DNA of 64,000 nucleotides from Anaerolineae bacterium. Its GTDB lineage: Bacteria; Chloroflexota; Anaerolineae; Aggregatilineales; Phototrophicaceae. Of this stretch, positions 25,866-35,552 are shown piece after piece (within the stretch, counting starts at the first letter, position 1; each line of letters begins with the position of its first letter). The notes under the pieces are model-generated. The model had not been told where the DNA came from. It was given only the letters and a program-made list of their open reading frames with translations, and made no database searches. The DNA is taken from the NCBI GenBank assembly GCA_023382675.1, contig JAHDWN010000020.1, positions 50,535-114,534 on the forward strand, in the 5' to 3' direction. A program made the translations under genes and the position numbers.

Positions 25866-27974
25866 ATGAGCGAGCAAACTGCCCGACATCTATCCCGGTC
25901 AATGATGGTGATATCTGTCCTACTCGTCACAGTCGGGCTGGCCATCAGCATTCTCGCGCTGGTTGTCAGTGGACAGGGCGTGACCTTCAGTCACCAGTTT
26001 TTTACGCCATTGCTTACCATCACTTATGGCGTGGTTGGCGCGCTTGTCGCGTCGCAGCATCCACGCAATCCGATTGGCTGGATGTTCTGCGCCATCGGTT
26101 TTCTCAGCGCACTCAATATGCTGGCAACAGGTTACGCCTTGTACAGTGATCTTGCTATGCCGATGCCTGGAGCAGCGTTTGCACGTTGGCTGAGCATTTG
26201 GATATGGATTCCAAACATGCTCCTCCCAATCACATTCACATTGCTTTTGTTCCCGGATGGGAAACTGATCTCACCGCGCTGGCAGTATGTCGCTTGGGCA
26301 GCAGGGCTGGGGAGCGCGGTATTCATATGCAGCATAGCTTTCTACCCGGGGCCACTGGTAGATTTCGGGATTAAAGGTCCCAATCCCTATGGAGTTGCGG
26401 GCAGCGCGGAAGTGCTCAACTTGCTCATGACCCTCGCGGCGCCCATTCTTCTGATTGGCGTGTTGGGTTCAATTGCCTCCGTCGTCGTCCGTTTTCGCCG
26501 CGTCACTGGAATAGAACGTGAGCAACTCAAGTGGTTGGCGGTTGCAGGTGTGGTCGTCATTGTGGGCAATCTTCTGGGCAGCATTCCTGCGCTGATCTGG
26601 GGCGACAATCCGATAACCCTGGAGTTGAGTGTAGTTGCCTCCGATATCACGATTGCTGGCATCGTCGTCGCCGCCGGGATAGCTATCCTGCGCTATCGGC
26701 TGTGGGACATTCATATCCTGATTAATCGCGCGCTGGTTTATGTGACCCTGACCGCCCTCATTATCTCGCTCTATGTTGGCATAGTTGGTTCGCTGGGAAC
26801 CATACTTCAAACTGGCGGTAACTTGCCAATCTCGCTCTTCGGGACTGGCATCATTGCCATCTCGTTTCAGCCGCTGCGGGAACGCCTGCAACGGGGCGTG
26901 AATCGGCTGATGTACGGCGAGCGCGATGATCCCTATGCTGTACTGGGTCGTCTCGCCGAACGGCTCGAAGTTGTCGTTGCCTCGCAGTCTGTGCTCCCGA
27001 CGATTGTGGAGACCGTCGCTGATGCCTTGAAGCTGCCTTATGTGGCCGTCGCATTGAAAGAAGGTGAGCGGTTGGTCATCGCCGCTGAATATGTGCGTTC
27101 ATCTGCATTTGTGCCGCAAGACAAGGAGAACATGGAAATCCTGGCGCTGGTTTATCAATTGGAGACAATCGGACAGATGATCCTGGCGCCGCGTGCGCCT
27201 GGCGAGTTGTTTTCGCACACTGACAGGCAGTTGCTAGACACAATTGCGCGTCAGGTTGCGGTCGCTGCATACAATGTGCACCTGACGACCGATTTGCAGC
27301 GTTCTCGCGAACGGCTTGTGACGACACGTGAAGAGGAGCGCCGTCGGCTTCGACGGGACTTACACGATGGGCTGGGGCCGGTATTGGCCTCGATGTCATT
27401 CAAATTGGATGCCATTCATAATTTGGCGGAGCAAGATGCAAATACGGTCAAGAAATTGGCGGCAGAACTGAAAGCACAAATGCAGGAGGCGCTGGCGGAC
27501 ATCCGGCGCATCGCCTATGATCTGCGTCCGCCCGCCCTGGATGAGCTCGGATTGGTAGGCGCATTGAAAGCGCACATCGTTTCACATAATCAGATGCAGG
27601 GGCTGCAAATCACGCTGGAAGCCCCGGAAAGCCCGCCGCCACTGCCCGCCGCCGTCGAAGTAGCGGCCTATCGGATCGTACTTGAAGCCCTGACCAATGT
27701 GAACCGTCATTCCGGGGCGCATCACTGCTATGTCCGGCTGTCGCTCCCTGATGACCTATGCCTGGAAGTTACCGACGATGGACGCGGATTATCCAAGGCG
27801 GCTCGAGCAGGCGTAGGATTGACCTCTATGCATGAACGTGCCGAGGAACTAGGGGGCACGTGTATCGCCGAAGCGTTGCCACAGGGAGGAACAGGTGTAA
27901 TTGCGCGCCTGCCGATATCGTCCGAAAGTGCTGAAGTTATAGTAGGAAACGAATGGAACCAATCCGGGTACTGA
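25866..27974 (+). CDS. Membrane sensor histidine kinase, NarX/LiaS-like
   Basis: About 702 residues. Roughly the first 310 hold nine or ten membrane helices, ending in RERLQRGVNRLMYGERDDPY, a junction common in NarL-pairing kinases. A GAF-like domain spans residues ~330-470. The HisKA_3 phospho-His is in RRRLRRDLHDGLGPVLASM. The ATPase domain shows ALTNVNRHSGA, VTDDGRGL and GVGLTSMHERA. It overlaps the response regulator gene by 22 bp, so the two form a clear two-component pair. ATG 25866 is chosen; an in-frame GTG at 25833 is possible. Signal unknown. Confidence 0.9.
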   Translation: MSEQTARHLSRSMMVISVLLVTVGLAISILALVVSGQGVTFSHQFFTPLLTITYGVVGALVASQHPRNPIGWMFCAIGFLSALNMLATGYALYSDLAMPMPGAAFARWLSIWIWIPNMLLPITFTLLLFPDGKLISPRWQYVAWAAGLGSAVFICSIAFYPGPLVDFGIKGPNPYGVAGSAEVLNLLMTLAAPILLIGVLGSIASVVVRFRRVTGIEREQLKWLAVAGVVVIVGNLLGSIPALIWGDNPITLELSVVASDITIAGIVVAAGIAILRYRLWDIHILINRALVYVTLTALIISLYVGIVGSLGTILQTGGNLPISLFGTGIIAISFQPLRERLQRGVNRLMYGERDDPYAVLGRLAERLEVVVASQSVLPTIVETVADALKLPYVAVALKEGERLVIAAEYVRSSAFVPQDKENMEILALVYQLETIGQMILAPRAPGELFSHTDRQLLDTIARQVAVAAYNVHLTTDLQRSRERLVTTREEERRRLRRDLHDGLGPVLASMSFKLDAIHNLAEQDANTVKKLAAELKAQMQEALADIRRIAYDLRPPALDELGLVGALKAHIVSHNQMQGLQITLEAPESPPPLPAAVEVAAYRIVLEALTNVNRHSGAHHCYVRLSLPDDLCLEVTDDGRGLSKAARAGVGLTSMHERAEELGGTCIAEALPQGGTGVIARLPISSESAEVIVGNEWNQSGY

Positions 27975-28612
27975 TTGCTGACGATCACACGCTGTTTCGA
28001 GAAGGCCTGAAGGCGCTCCTGCTGTCGGTTCCGGATATTGAACCCATTGGCGAGACGGCGACCGGTCAGGCGACCATCGAGGCCGCGCTGGCTCTCCAGC
28101 CGGATGTCATCCTGATGGATATTCAGATGCCGGAAGTGAATGGCATCGAGGCGACCCGCCGCATTCTGCGCGACAGTCCCCATATCGGGGTGATCATGTT
28201 GACCATGTTTGAGGATGATGAGTCGGTTTTCGCAGCCATGCGCGCCGGTGCGCGCGGCTACGTGCTGAAAGGGGCGGATCAGTCGGTAATGCTGCGCGCG
28301 ATCCGCGGCGTTGCCAATGGCGAATCCTTGTTCAGCCCGGAAATCGCCCGGCGGCTCATGCACTTTTTCAACAATCTCCAACCACAGGCTCCCGCCGAGG
28401 TGTTCCCCGAATTGACTGACCGCGAGCGCGAAATCCTGGCGATGATCGCGCAAGGGGATACCAATGCCGACATCGCTCAGAAACTGGTGATCAGCCTCAA
28501 AACGGTGCGCAACCACGTTTCCAATATCTTCAGCAAGCTGCAAGTCGCCGACCGGACCCAGGCGGCGCTGCGAGCGCGTCAGGCGGGCCTAGGCCTGGCA
28601 ACCGATGAGTGA
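27953..28612 (+). CDS. NarL/LuxR-family response regulator, partner of the overlapping kinase
   Basis: A 219-residue regulator. It has IRVLIADDHTLFREG (acidic pair), phospho-Asp in VILMDIQMPEVNG, Lys in GYVLKGADQ and a C-terminal LuxR domain LTDREREILAMIAQGDTNADIAQKLVISLKTVRNHV. It is translationally coupled to the kinase through the 22-bp overlap. Its targets cannot be read from the sequence; no palindrome typical of NarL boxes stands out nearby. Confidence 0.93.
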   Translation: MEPIRVLIADDHTLFREGLKALLLSVPDIEPIGETATGQATIEAALALQPDVILMDIQMPEVNGIEATRRILRDSPHIGVIMLTMFEDDESVFAAMRAGARGYVLKGADQSVMLRAIRGVANGESLFSPEIARRLMHFFNNLQPQAPAEVFPELTDREREILAMIAQGDTNADIAQKLVISLKTVRNHVSNIFSKLQVADRTQAALRARQAGLGLATDE

Positions 28613-28625
28613 ACTCGGTAGGATG

Positions 28626-28659
28626 CAACAAAAACGCCGCCGGAGCATTCGGCAGCGTT
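28626..28659 (-). terminator. Rho-independent terminator of the leftward 13-gene operon
   Basis: AACGCCGCCGG and TCGGCAGCGTT pair over 11 positions with one mismatch and one wobble; read on the minus strand the stem is followed by GTTTTTGTTG. It lies about 190 bp beyond the last gene of the operon (28848). On the plus strand there is no T tract. Confidence 0.7.
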
Positions 28660-28847
28660 CGTATGATTTATGTGGGCAATATAGGACGCACCTCGAACCT
28701 GCGCTGATGGCATCTCCCCTAAGTACGACGCTCGAATTCACGCAAACGCTCGCTTTACGCCCGACCTTGTTGGCTCGTCACCCAGCAAAGGCGTGTTTGG
28801 TCATTCTCCTTGTGTAGCATGTCGCCATCGTCCTCACCACGCCCGCT

Positions 28848-29639
28848 TCAGTAGGCATCAGTCCGCTTGGATTGCGTTTGCACGCCGCGCATCCCGTTGA
28901 CAGTGGATACCGCAGCGCCACTCAGCAGCGCGCTGTCGGTCTGCAGCGTCACCATCTGCAACCCACGGGCGATCATCTTCTGGGCATAGCTCACGGAATT
29001 GCAGTGGATGCCGGTGATGATCCCATGCCGTTTTGCCGCCGCCAGAATCGCATCCAGCGCCGCCAGAAATTCATCATCCTCATTGTCCATGCCGCCCACG
29101 CCCATCAACGATAAGCGCAAATCGCCTGGCCCGATGTAGAACCCATCCAGCCCTTTGACGCTGGCGATCTCATCCACATTATCAAGCGCCTCTCTGGTCT
29201 CGATCATCGCCAGCGTCACCACCTCGTCATTGGCATGACGGGCGTAATCGTCGCCGTAGATGACTCTGGCGCGGGTTGGCCCCAGGCTGCGGATGCCGTC
29301 GGGGTGGTAGCGGCAGGCGCTGACAAACTGCTCACATTCGGCGCGGGTGTTGATCATCGGGCAGATAATGCCCATCGCGCCCGCATCCAACAGGCGCATG
29401 ATCGCTCCCGGCTCGTTCCAGTCGACACGCGCCAGCGCTACAGTTTCGGTGGTCGAGATGGCCTGCAACATATGGATGGCTGATTCCAGGCCCATCATGC
29501 CATGCTGCATATCGACGGTCAGGCTGTCAAACCCGGCATGGGCCATAACTTCGGTTGACCAGGTGCTGGGGATATGCAACCAGCCATTGAGTGTGGCTTT
29601 GCCGTCGCGCCAGGTCTGTTTGAGTGCGTTGCTTTTCAC
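28848..29639 (-). CDS. HpcH/HpaI-family aldolase (2-keto-3-deoxy sugar acid type)
   Basis: A 263-residue metal-dependent class II aldolase of the pyruvate-forming type. It retains the family's active-site positions: Arg in ALARVDW, His in VDMQHGMMG, Glu in LAMIETREAL and Asp in GPGDLRLS. Relatives cleave 2-keto-3-deoxy sugar acids or 4-hydroxy-2-oxoheptanedioate to pyruvate plus an aldehyde. It starts with a GTG overlapping the stop of the RACO-like gene by 4 bp and is the last gene of the operon, so it probably performs the carbon-chain cleavage. Confidence 0.88.
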   Translation of the reverse strand: MKSNALKQTWRDGKATLNGWLHIPSTWSTEVMAHAGFDSLTVDMQHGMMGLESAIHMLQAISTTETVALARVDWNEPGAIMRLLDAGAMGIICPMINTRAECEQFVSACRYHPDGIRSLGPTRARVIYGDDYARHANDEVVTLAMIETREALDNVDEIASVKGLDGFYIGPGDLRLSLMGVGGMDNEDDEFLAALDAILAAAKRHGIITGIHCNSVSYAQKMIARGLQMVTLQTDSALLSGAAVSTVNGMRGVQTQSKRTDAY

Positions 29640-31672
29640 GATTCAGGTCTCTTTCTAGCAGGATTACGTAAACGCGCGCGTGCCCGGCGGTCGGTGATGT
29701 TCGTTGTTGGCGACGACGCTGCCGCAGGCAGCTTGTCTTTCAGGTGCGGGAAGGCATCGGTGGAATGGGGCAGGGGGAGTGCTCCAACAAACGCTTCTTG
29801 AAAGCCAGCGTCCGTCGCCAGTTCGACATAGGCAACGTGATCGACAATCTGCCGGGCTTCCTGCCGTTTGTCCACGTTCAGCAAAGCGATGCGTGCGCCA
29901 TCCCCGGCAGCGTTGCCGACAGCATACACCTGGCGCAGATCGCAGTCATGGATCATGCCCAGGATCATGGCGCGCTCGGTATCGATGTGGCTGCCAAACG
30001 CGCCCGCCAGGACAATCCGATCCACGTGATCGACGCCCGCCCGTGCCATCATGAGCTTGATCCCGGCATAGAGCGCGCCTTTTGCCAGTTGGATGCTGCG
30101 AACGTCCTTTTGTGTGATCACAATCGCCTGTCCGTGCGCAGTCTGCTCGGCGTCAGCCAGGACGTAGGCAGCCACGTCGTCCTGCCACAGCAACCGGTCG
30201 CTCTGTAAATCGGGGTTAAAGCGCCCGTCCGGCAGCAGGATTCCCGCCAGGAACAACTCCGCTACCACGTCGATGATGCCGGAGCCACAGATGCCCACAG
30301 GGCGCACACTCGGCAAGCCATTGCTCACGTTCGACCACGATTCGCTGCCGATGATGCGAAAACGCGGCTCTCGAGTCTGCGGATCAATGCGGACTTTCTC
30401 AATCGCTCCAGACGCAGCGCGCATCCCGTGCGAGATCTGCGCGCCCTCGAATGCCGGGCCGGTGGGGCTGGACGCCGCGACCATCCAGTGCCGATTGCCG
30501 ATGACGACTTCGGCATTGGTGCCGACATCCACCACGAGTGAGATGTCCTCGCCCGTATGAGGCGATTCGGCCAGCAGCACCGCCAGCGTGTCCGCGCCGA
30601 TATGCCCACCCAGGGCTGGCAGCACGTACACCGATGCCGCCGGATTGAGCTTGAGCTTCAAGTCGTGAGCAGGCACATCCAGCGCATCGCGCGCCGCGAG
30701 CGCGAAGGGCGCACGCCCAATCTCAAGCGGCGAAATGCCCAGGAACAGGTGGGTCATGGTGGTGTTGCCGACCACAACCATGTCATAGATGTGCTCAGCG
30801 GCAACGCCAGCAGACTCCGCCGCGCTGGCAATCAGCCGATTCAGCGTGTCGATAATCGCGCGGTGGAGCGTGTCCAGGCCATTGGGCTGCATCATGACGT
30901 ACGAGATGCGGCTCATCACGTCTTCGCCGTGCGCCACCTGGGGATTCATCGCCGCTTCAGTGGCGAGCACTGCCCCGGTGCGCAGGTCGCATAGATGCGC
31001 TACGACGGTGGTTGTCCCAACATCCACGGCCACACCGTATACCGTGTCCTGGTAGCCAGGGCGTACATCCAGGATGTCTCGATCTTCCCGGAGGATGATG
31101 GTCGTCTGCCAATCACCGGCCCGCAGCGTCCTTTGAAGCTTGCGCAGCGCGTGCAGATTGATGCGCAGTCCGCTCAACTGGTGCTGTTGGGCCAGGGCGG
31201 CCTGGAGGCGCTCCCAATCGCCCGGCTGTACATCGAGCTTCGCTGGTTCGACCGTGACAAACAGCGGCCGCACCGCCGGTTTGATCGTCAATGGCCGCTG
31301 CGTGTTCGCGGATTTGCGGATGATCTGCTTGTGGGCGAGGCTGGTTTCTGGGACGGAGACCAGCAGGTCGCCCTCGATGCGCGCCTGACAGGCGAGCCGA
31401 AATGTGGCATTCACTGCCTTGTCGAACGACTGCTGCTCGCGTACCGTGGGCGGCGACAGGTGCGTTTCGTCGGAGGTGATGCCATGCTTGGGAAACTCGC
31501 CGCTTTCGATGTGGACGCGGCATTTGTGGCACGTTCCCTGCCCGCTGCAGATGGACTCCAACTCCACGCCCAACTGGCGGGCGGCATCCATCAAGAGCGT
31601 GCCGTCGGGGACATGTCCACGCAGGCCGGATGGCATGAAGATGATGTGATGCTGACGATCTCCGCTCATCAT
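29636..31672 (-). CDS. RACO-type corrinoid reductive activator (2Fe-2S plus ASKHA domain)
   Basis: A 678-residue protein. The N-terminal ferredoxin-like domain has C-x5-C-x2-C (CSGQGTCHKC) and a later Cys in LACQARIEG. A linker precedes an ASKHA ATPase-like region with GVAVDVGTTTVVAHLCDL, VVGNTTMTHLFLG and SLVVDVGTNAEVVIGN, and the C-terminal part reads IVLAGAFGSHIDTERAMILG. RACO proteins use ATP to return oxidised Co(II) corrinoid to Co(I) and are needed by O-demethylases and the CO dehydrogenase pathway. It overlaps both neighbours by 4 bp. Confidence 0.9.
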   Translation of the reverse strand: MMSGDRQHHIIFMPSGLRGHVPDGTLLMDAARQLGVELESICSGQGTCHKCRVHIESGEFPKHGITSDETHLSPPTVREQQSFDKAVNATFRLACQARIEGDLLVSVPETSLAHKQIIRKSANTQRPLTIKPAVRPLFVTVEPAKLDVQPGDWERLQAALAQQHQLSGLRINLHALRKLQRTLRAGDWQTTIILREDRDILDVRPGYQDTVYGVAVDVGTTTVVAHLCDLRTGAVLATEAAMNPQVAHGEDVMSRISYVMMQPNGLDTLHRAIIDTLNRLIASAAESAGVAAEHIYDMVVVGNTTMTHLFLGISPLEIGRAPFALAARDALDVPAHDLKLKLNPAASVYVLPALGGHIGADTLAVLLAESPHTGEDISLVVDVGTNAEVVIGNRHWMVAASSPTGPAFEGAQISHGMRAASGAIEKVRIDPQTREPRFRIIGSESWSNVSNGLPSVRPVGICGSGIIDVVAELFLAGILLPDGRFNPDLQSDRLLWQDDVAAYVLADAEQTAHGQAIVITQKDVRSIQLAKGALYAGIKLMMARAGVDHVDRIVLAGAFGSHIDTERAMILGMIHDCDLRQVYAVGNAAGDGARIALLNVDKRQEARQIVDHVAYVELATDAGFQEAFVGALPLPHSTDAFPHLKDKLPAAASSPTTNITDRRARARLRNPARKRPES

Positions 31673-32079
31673 GGCTTTTCGGTAAATTCGATCATGTGCC
31701 CATCCGGGTCGTAGATGTAGACCTGTGTTGGTCCATCCCCGCGCGGGCGTGGCCCATAGGCGATGGCGACCCCGTGCGCCTGCAACTGCTTCACCAGTTC
31801 GTCCATGTTGTCGATTTGAAAAGCGAAATGGCGCGCAAAGGTCACGTCCCCGTTGGGCAGCGGTGTGTTTAGCGGGTCACCCACGTCTTGCGTGGCGACA
31901 TCACGGCGAATCAGGTGAATCTCGGCGCCGCCTTGTCTGAACCATGCGCCGGGAAAGGTGAAATTCGCCGGACGCGCGACTTCCGTCATGCCGAGGATGT
32001 CACAGTAAAAGCGCCGCGCCGCATCCACGTCATTCACGACAATGCTCACATGATCCAGTGCTCTAATCATGTAGTGCAT
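31669..32079 (-). CDS. VOC-superfamily (glyoxalase/dioxygenase-like) protein
   Basis: A 136-residue protein with two beta-alpha-beta-beta-beta units of the vicinal oxygen chelate fold. It starts IRALDHVSIVVNDVDAARRFYCDILGM and ends PTQVYIYDPDGHMIEF, where the His and Glu are typical metal ligands. Such enzymes act as glyoxalases, epimerases, dioxygenases or lyases. Ribosome site AGGGGAG supports the ATG at 32079. In this operon an epimerase or isomerase role on a pathway intermediate is possible but not shown. Confidence 0.85.
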   Translation of the reverse strand: MHYMIRALDHVSIVVNDVDAARRFYCDILGMTEVARPANFTFPGAWFRQGGAEIHLIRRDVATQDVGDPLNTPLPNGDVTFARHFAFQIDNMDELVKQLQAHGVAIAYGPRPRGDGPTQVYIYDPDGHMIEFTEKP

Positions 32080-32100
32080 GGCTCTCCCCTTGATGGTTGC

Positions 32101-32754
32101 TCAGCTTGTGATACCGAGCACAGTTTTTAGCTCGCGAACGAGCGCGCTGGCGTTTGGCGCGTAGCCATCTGCCCCGACCTTGTCACAGTACTCCTGAGTG
32201 ACCGGCGCGCCCCCCACGAAGATCTTGACGCTTTCGCGCAACCCGGCTTTCTGAATCGCTTCAATCGTGGGGATGAACATGGGCATCGTCGTGGTCAGAA
32301 ATGCGCTCAAGCCCACCGCATCCGGCTTGTGTTCGCGGATCGCTTCCACAAATTGATCTTCAGGCACATTGACGCCAATGTCGATCACTTTGAAGCCTGC
32401 GCCTTCGAGCATGATGTTGCACAGATTCTTGCCCACGTCGTGGATGTCCCCTTTCACCGTGCCCATGACGAAGGTGCCGATGGGTTTCGCGCCGGTTTCC
32501 GCCATTAGCGGGCGCAGGATTTCCATCGCGCCGGTCATCGCTTTGGCGGCCACCAGCATCTCCGGGACAAAAAATGTGCCTTCTTCAAACAGCCGCCCCA
32601 CTTCTTCCAGCCCCGGGATGAGGGCGTCGAACAGAATTGAATGCGGCTCGATGCCCAGTTCGAGCGCCTCTTTGGTGGCTTTGACAACAGGTTCGCGCTC
32701 ACCATCGATGATGTGATTGTAGAGCGCATCCAAGAGTTCATCGTGGTCGTTCAT
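32101..32754 (-). CDS. Corrinoid (cobalamin-binding) protein, MtvC/OdmA/MtbC-like
   Basis: A 217-residue methyl carrier. Residues 1-90 form the helical cap domain (DELLDALYNHIIDGEREPVVKATKEAL). The B12-binding domain carries the base-off signature GDIHDVGKNL with the cobalt-ligating His, followed by GLSAFLTTTMP and FVGGAPVT. The true start is the ATG at 32754, with GGGGAGAGAG upstream; the ORF-track start at 32877 runs into the methyltransferase gene. It follows the UroD-type methyltransferase by 28 bp, which is its likely methyl donor enzyme. Confidence 0.94.
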   Translation of the reverse strand: MNDHDELLDALYNHIIDGEREPVVKATKEALELGIEPHSILFDALIPGLEEVGRLFEEGTFFVPEMLVAAKAMTGAMEILRPLMAETGAKPIGTFVMGTVKGDIHDVGKNLCNIMLEGAGFKVIDIGVNVPEDQFVEAIREHKPDAVGLSAFLTTTMPMFIPTIEAIQKAGLRESVKIFVGGAPVTQEYCDKVGADGYAPNASALVRELKTVLGITS

Positions 32755-32782
32755 AATTATTCTCTCTCCCCTGGCTGGTGGG

Positions 32783-34024
32783 TTATGCCCGGCTGCGACG
32801 CGGGCGACGTTCTTGCTTTTCGACGGTTGACTGCGCGGCGATCTCCGCCTGGGTCGGCGGCCTGCGATCTTCCTCACTCAAGACGTGATCGAGCTGGATC
32901 GGATACTGGCCGTATTCGTAGGCGGCGGCGTAGAGAGCTTCGATATTTTGCGGCGGCACATCCGCCCCGATGTTGTGGCAAGGCGCGGCAATATAGCCAC
33001 CGCCGCGCCCCAGGTCGTAGATGCGCTTGGCGACATCATAACGCACCTGTTCCGGGGTCGAGAAGGGCAGCATCTGTTGCACGTCAATCGCGCCATGAAA
33101 GACGAGACGCCCGCGATAGAGTTCCTTGAGCACCGCAGTATCCATCCCCAGCGCGGAGGTCTGGATCGGGTTGAGAATGTCGACACCCATCTCGATGATG
33201 TCCTCGATGACCGGCGTGACCGTGCCATCAGTGTGATACATGAACTTGACGTCCGCCTGGCTCTTGATGTGATCGATCAGCGCTTTGATGCGGGGCTTCA
33301 CCAGCGTGCGGAACAGGTCGGGCGAGATCATCATCGACTGCTGACCGCCGATGTCATCGGTGAAGTAGACCATCTGCACGTAGCGTCCCACCGTCTTGAG
33401 GAAGCCTGTCCAGAAGGCTTTGTACAGGTCGAGCAGCTTGTCGAGCAGCGCCTCGGCAAAGGCGACATTGCCAACAAGGTCGGCAAACATCTGCTCGTAG
33501 CCGCGGATTTGCAGCGCCTTGGTCAGCAATCCACCTTTGATCGAGTCTCCCACAAGCACGTAGTCGGTGTTCTCGTAGAGATACTTCGCCCGTTCACCCA
33601 GCCCTTTCCACAGGTCGGGGTGCTCTGGGTCGGGCCAGTTGAAGCGATCCAGATCTTCCAGCGTGGCTCCCGCGAGCGGCGACTCGAACACGCCGTAAGC
33701 GTCGATCATGTGCTGCCAGGTGATGCCCCACATATCGCGATATTTGTCGCTATCGACATCGACCACGTTGATCCAGTTGGGGGCGATCCAGCGGAAATCG
33801 ACATGATAGCGCTGCAAGAACTTTTCGTCGGGGATCACATTCTGAACCATGCGATCCAGGATCACATCGGCGTTCTTCAAGTCTGAGTCGCCCAAATAGT
33901 CGCGCAGGTTGCGATAGGAGATCCGGTGCAGCGAGGCGACATGGCTGCCGGTATCAATCGGCACGCGGTCGGCTTCTTGAAACTGCGTGATGCGCTGGAA
34001 ACGTTCGCGAGGTGTCATGGTCAC
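32783..34024 (-). CDS. UroD-superfamily methyltransferase (corrinoid O-demethylase MT-I candidate)
   Basis: A 413-residue TIM-barrel protein of the uroporphyrinogen decarboxylase/MtaA superfamily. Diagnostic stretches are FMYHTDGTVTPVIEDIIEMGVDILNPIQTSA, LVFHGAIDVQQMLPF and IAAPCHNIGADVPPQNIEAL. MtaA-type enzymes have His-x-Cys at the first site; here it is His-Thr-Asp, as in many catabolic relatives. True heme UroD is unlikely because no heme genes are nearby and a corrinoid protein follows directly. The GTG at 34024, with GAGGAGG 7 bp upstream, overlaps the previous stop. Substrate probably a methoxylated compound (inference). Confidence 0.85.
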   Translation of the reverse strand: MTMTPRERFQRITQFQEADRVPIDTGSHVASLHRISYRNLRDYLGDSDLKNADVILDRMVQNVIPDEKFLQRYHVDFRWIAPNWINVVDVDSDKYRDMWGITWQHMIDAYGVFESPLAGATLEDLDRFNWPDPEHPDLWKGLGERAKYLYENTDYVLVGDSIKGGLLTKALQIRGYEQMFADLVGNVAFAEALLDKLLDLYKAFWTGFLKTVGRYVQMVYFTDDIGGQQSMMISPDLFRTLVKPRIKALIDHIKSQADVKFMYHTDGTVTPVIEDIIEMGVDILNPIQTSALGMDTAVLKELYRGRLVFHGAIDVQQMLPFSTPEQVRYDVAKRIYDLGRGGGYIAAPCHNIGADVPPQNIEALYAAAYEYGQYPIQLDHVLSEEDRRPPTQAEIAAQSTVEKQERRPRRSRA

Positions 34025-35454
34025 GCTCGCACCTCCTCACGATTGAAGAATACAGGTTGGATGCCAAGCATCTGGCAGAAATGCGCCAGCTCAAGGCTGT
34101 AGAGACCATCCACGGCCAGGATGTGATTCGAGCCGAAAGTGCCGAGCAGCCGATCGACATCCACGTCCATCTTGATGAAGGCGGTTGGGAGCTGGTGCGT
34201 ACCGCGCGCGGCGACAAACGCCTGATACTCCTCATCACTGATGTTGACCGTCGCGCCCGTGATGATCGCCATGTGATAGTCGCCATCGACGCGATAGAGC
34301 CGCGCCAGGGTGAGGTCGCCGGGGGCCGTGGTGAAATAGGTGATCGCGCCGCCGCCGGGACGATTGGCCGGGCGCAGCTCGACACGGCGCATATTCTCGG
34401 CGGGATCGTCGGATCGCGCCGCATACCACGAGCAGAACGCGCCGCAGTTCGGGAAGTAGAACGTCTGGCGCTCGTCGTCAATGTAGCTGACGTCCATAAA
34501 GAGCACCGGCTTGCCGCCGGAGACTTCCTTGAGGATTTCCATCGTGAGCGCGGCGTCGCCGTCGGCTTCGCAGGCCATCATCAGCGGCTGTTTGTTTCCG
34601 CTGGCGTCATAGGGGCCGGGCAGCAGCGCAGCGGAGATGCACTGCGGGACGTAGTGGGTGGTCATATCGGGCATACACTTGATCGCCACGAAATCCAGCC
34701 CTAAATCGTCGATGATCTCTTTGGTCGCCAGGTAGCAGCGCACTTGAAAGGCCAGCTTCTCCGGCGTGAAACGTTCATTGTTGTATTTGACCGCGCCCGC
34801 CATCCGGCTGAGCCAGCCGATCATGTTGCTGGTGGCTTCCTCGGAGACGGTTTCCGCCCGGCGGACGATCTCAAGCTGGTCAATATGCTCGGTATCCACG
34901 CCGAAGAGTTTCTTCCACTGCATGGGATCGAACGTGCCGGTGTCGATGCCCAGCGAGCGGCCACCGAACAGGCCGAAAACTTTGCCCTGCAGGCGCTTTT
35001 TGGCTGCCGCCGCCCGAAAATAGGGCATGAGCTTGTCGGCGAGGGCGTCGTCGAAGTCCGCGCGGATGCGGAGATGCGGGTAGCCGATCTGACCGAGCGT
35101 GCCACCTGCGCCCAGCAAGCCCACGGTGCTGTGCGTGCTCGGATGTTTGTTGCCGAGCACGATAACCGGCAGCCCGGCGCGCTGGATTCCGCGCACGACC
35201 AGGTTGGGCGATGTCCAACAGGGGACGTGCGCGACCAGGACTTCTGCGCCGCTGGCAAGCAGCGCATCGACCTGAGCATCAATCTCCTGTTTGAAGCGCG
35301 CGACTGCCTCGCTGGTCAACAAGGAAATCGGCAAGCTCTGTAGGTAAGCAATCGCGTCCTGGTGGCGCGGTTCGGTCAGACCGCGAAAGTAGTTTTCCCA
35401 TTCGTGTTTGCGGTTGTCCCCAAAGGTGATCAACCCGACAGTGGGCTGTGTCAT
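34021..35454 (-). CDS. L-fucose/D-arabinose isomerase-like protein
   Basis: A 477-residue protein of the FucI/AraA-like fold. The N-terminal domain reads PTVGLITFGDNRKHEWENYF and VLVAHVPCWTSPN, and the middle domain has FGLFGGRSLGIDTGTFDPMQWKKLFGVDTEHID, where fucose isomerases bind substrate and Mn2+. Enzymes with this fold isomerise aldoses to ketoses, but many distant members have no tested activity. Ribosome site AGGAGG. Its last codons overlap the methyltransferase start, a tight coupling that points to a shared substrate. Confidence 0.85.
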   Translation of the reverse strand: MTQPTVGLITFGDNRKHEWENYFRGLTEPRHQDAIAYLQSLPISLLTSEAVARFKQEIDAQVDALLASGAEVLVAHVPCWTSPNLVVRGIQRAGLPVIVLGNKHPSTHSTVGLLGAGGTLGQIGYPHLRIRADFDDALADKLMPYFRAAAAKKRLQGKVFGLFGGRSLGIDTGTFDPMQWKKLFGVDTEHIDQLEIVRRAETVSEEATSNMIGWLSRMAGAVKYNNERFTPEKLAFQVRCYLATKEIIDDLGLDFVAIKCMPDMTTHYVPQCISAALLPGPYDASGNKQPLMMACEADGDAALTMEILKEVSGGKPVLFMDVSYIDDERQTFYFPNCGAFCSWYAARSDDPAENMRRVELRPANRPGGGAITYFTTAPGDLTLARLYRVDGDYHMAIITGATVNISDEEYQAFVAARGTHQLPTAFIKMDVDVDRLLGTFGSNHILAVDGLYSLELAHFCQMLGIQPVFFNREEVRA

Positions 35455-35552
35455 CCCACCCTCCTAATTGAGTTCAATCTGCGGATGACGCAGCCGGGGC
35501 AGAGCCTCGTCCACCCCAACTGCGAACCTTCGAAACGAGCACCGATGACTGT

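Noticed and set aside
28605-28817. 70-residue ORF after the second response regulator
   Set aside because: It overlaps the regulator's end and the terminator of the leftward operon, has no ribosome site of note and no recognisable family.
32783-34024. Heme biosynthesis UroD (hemE)
   Set aside because: The neighbours are corrinoid protein, RACO and pterin methyltransferase genes, not heme genes.
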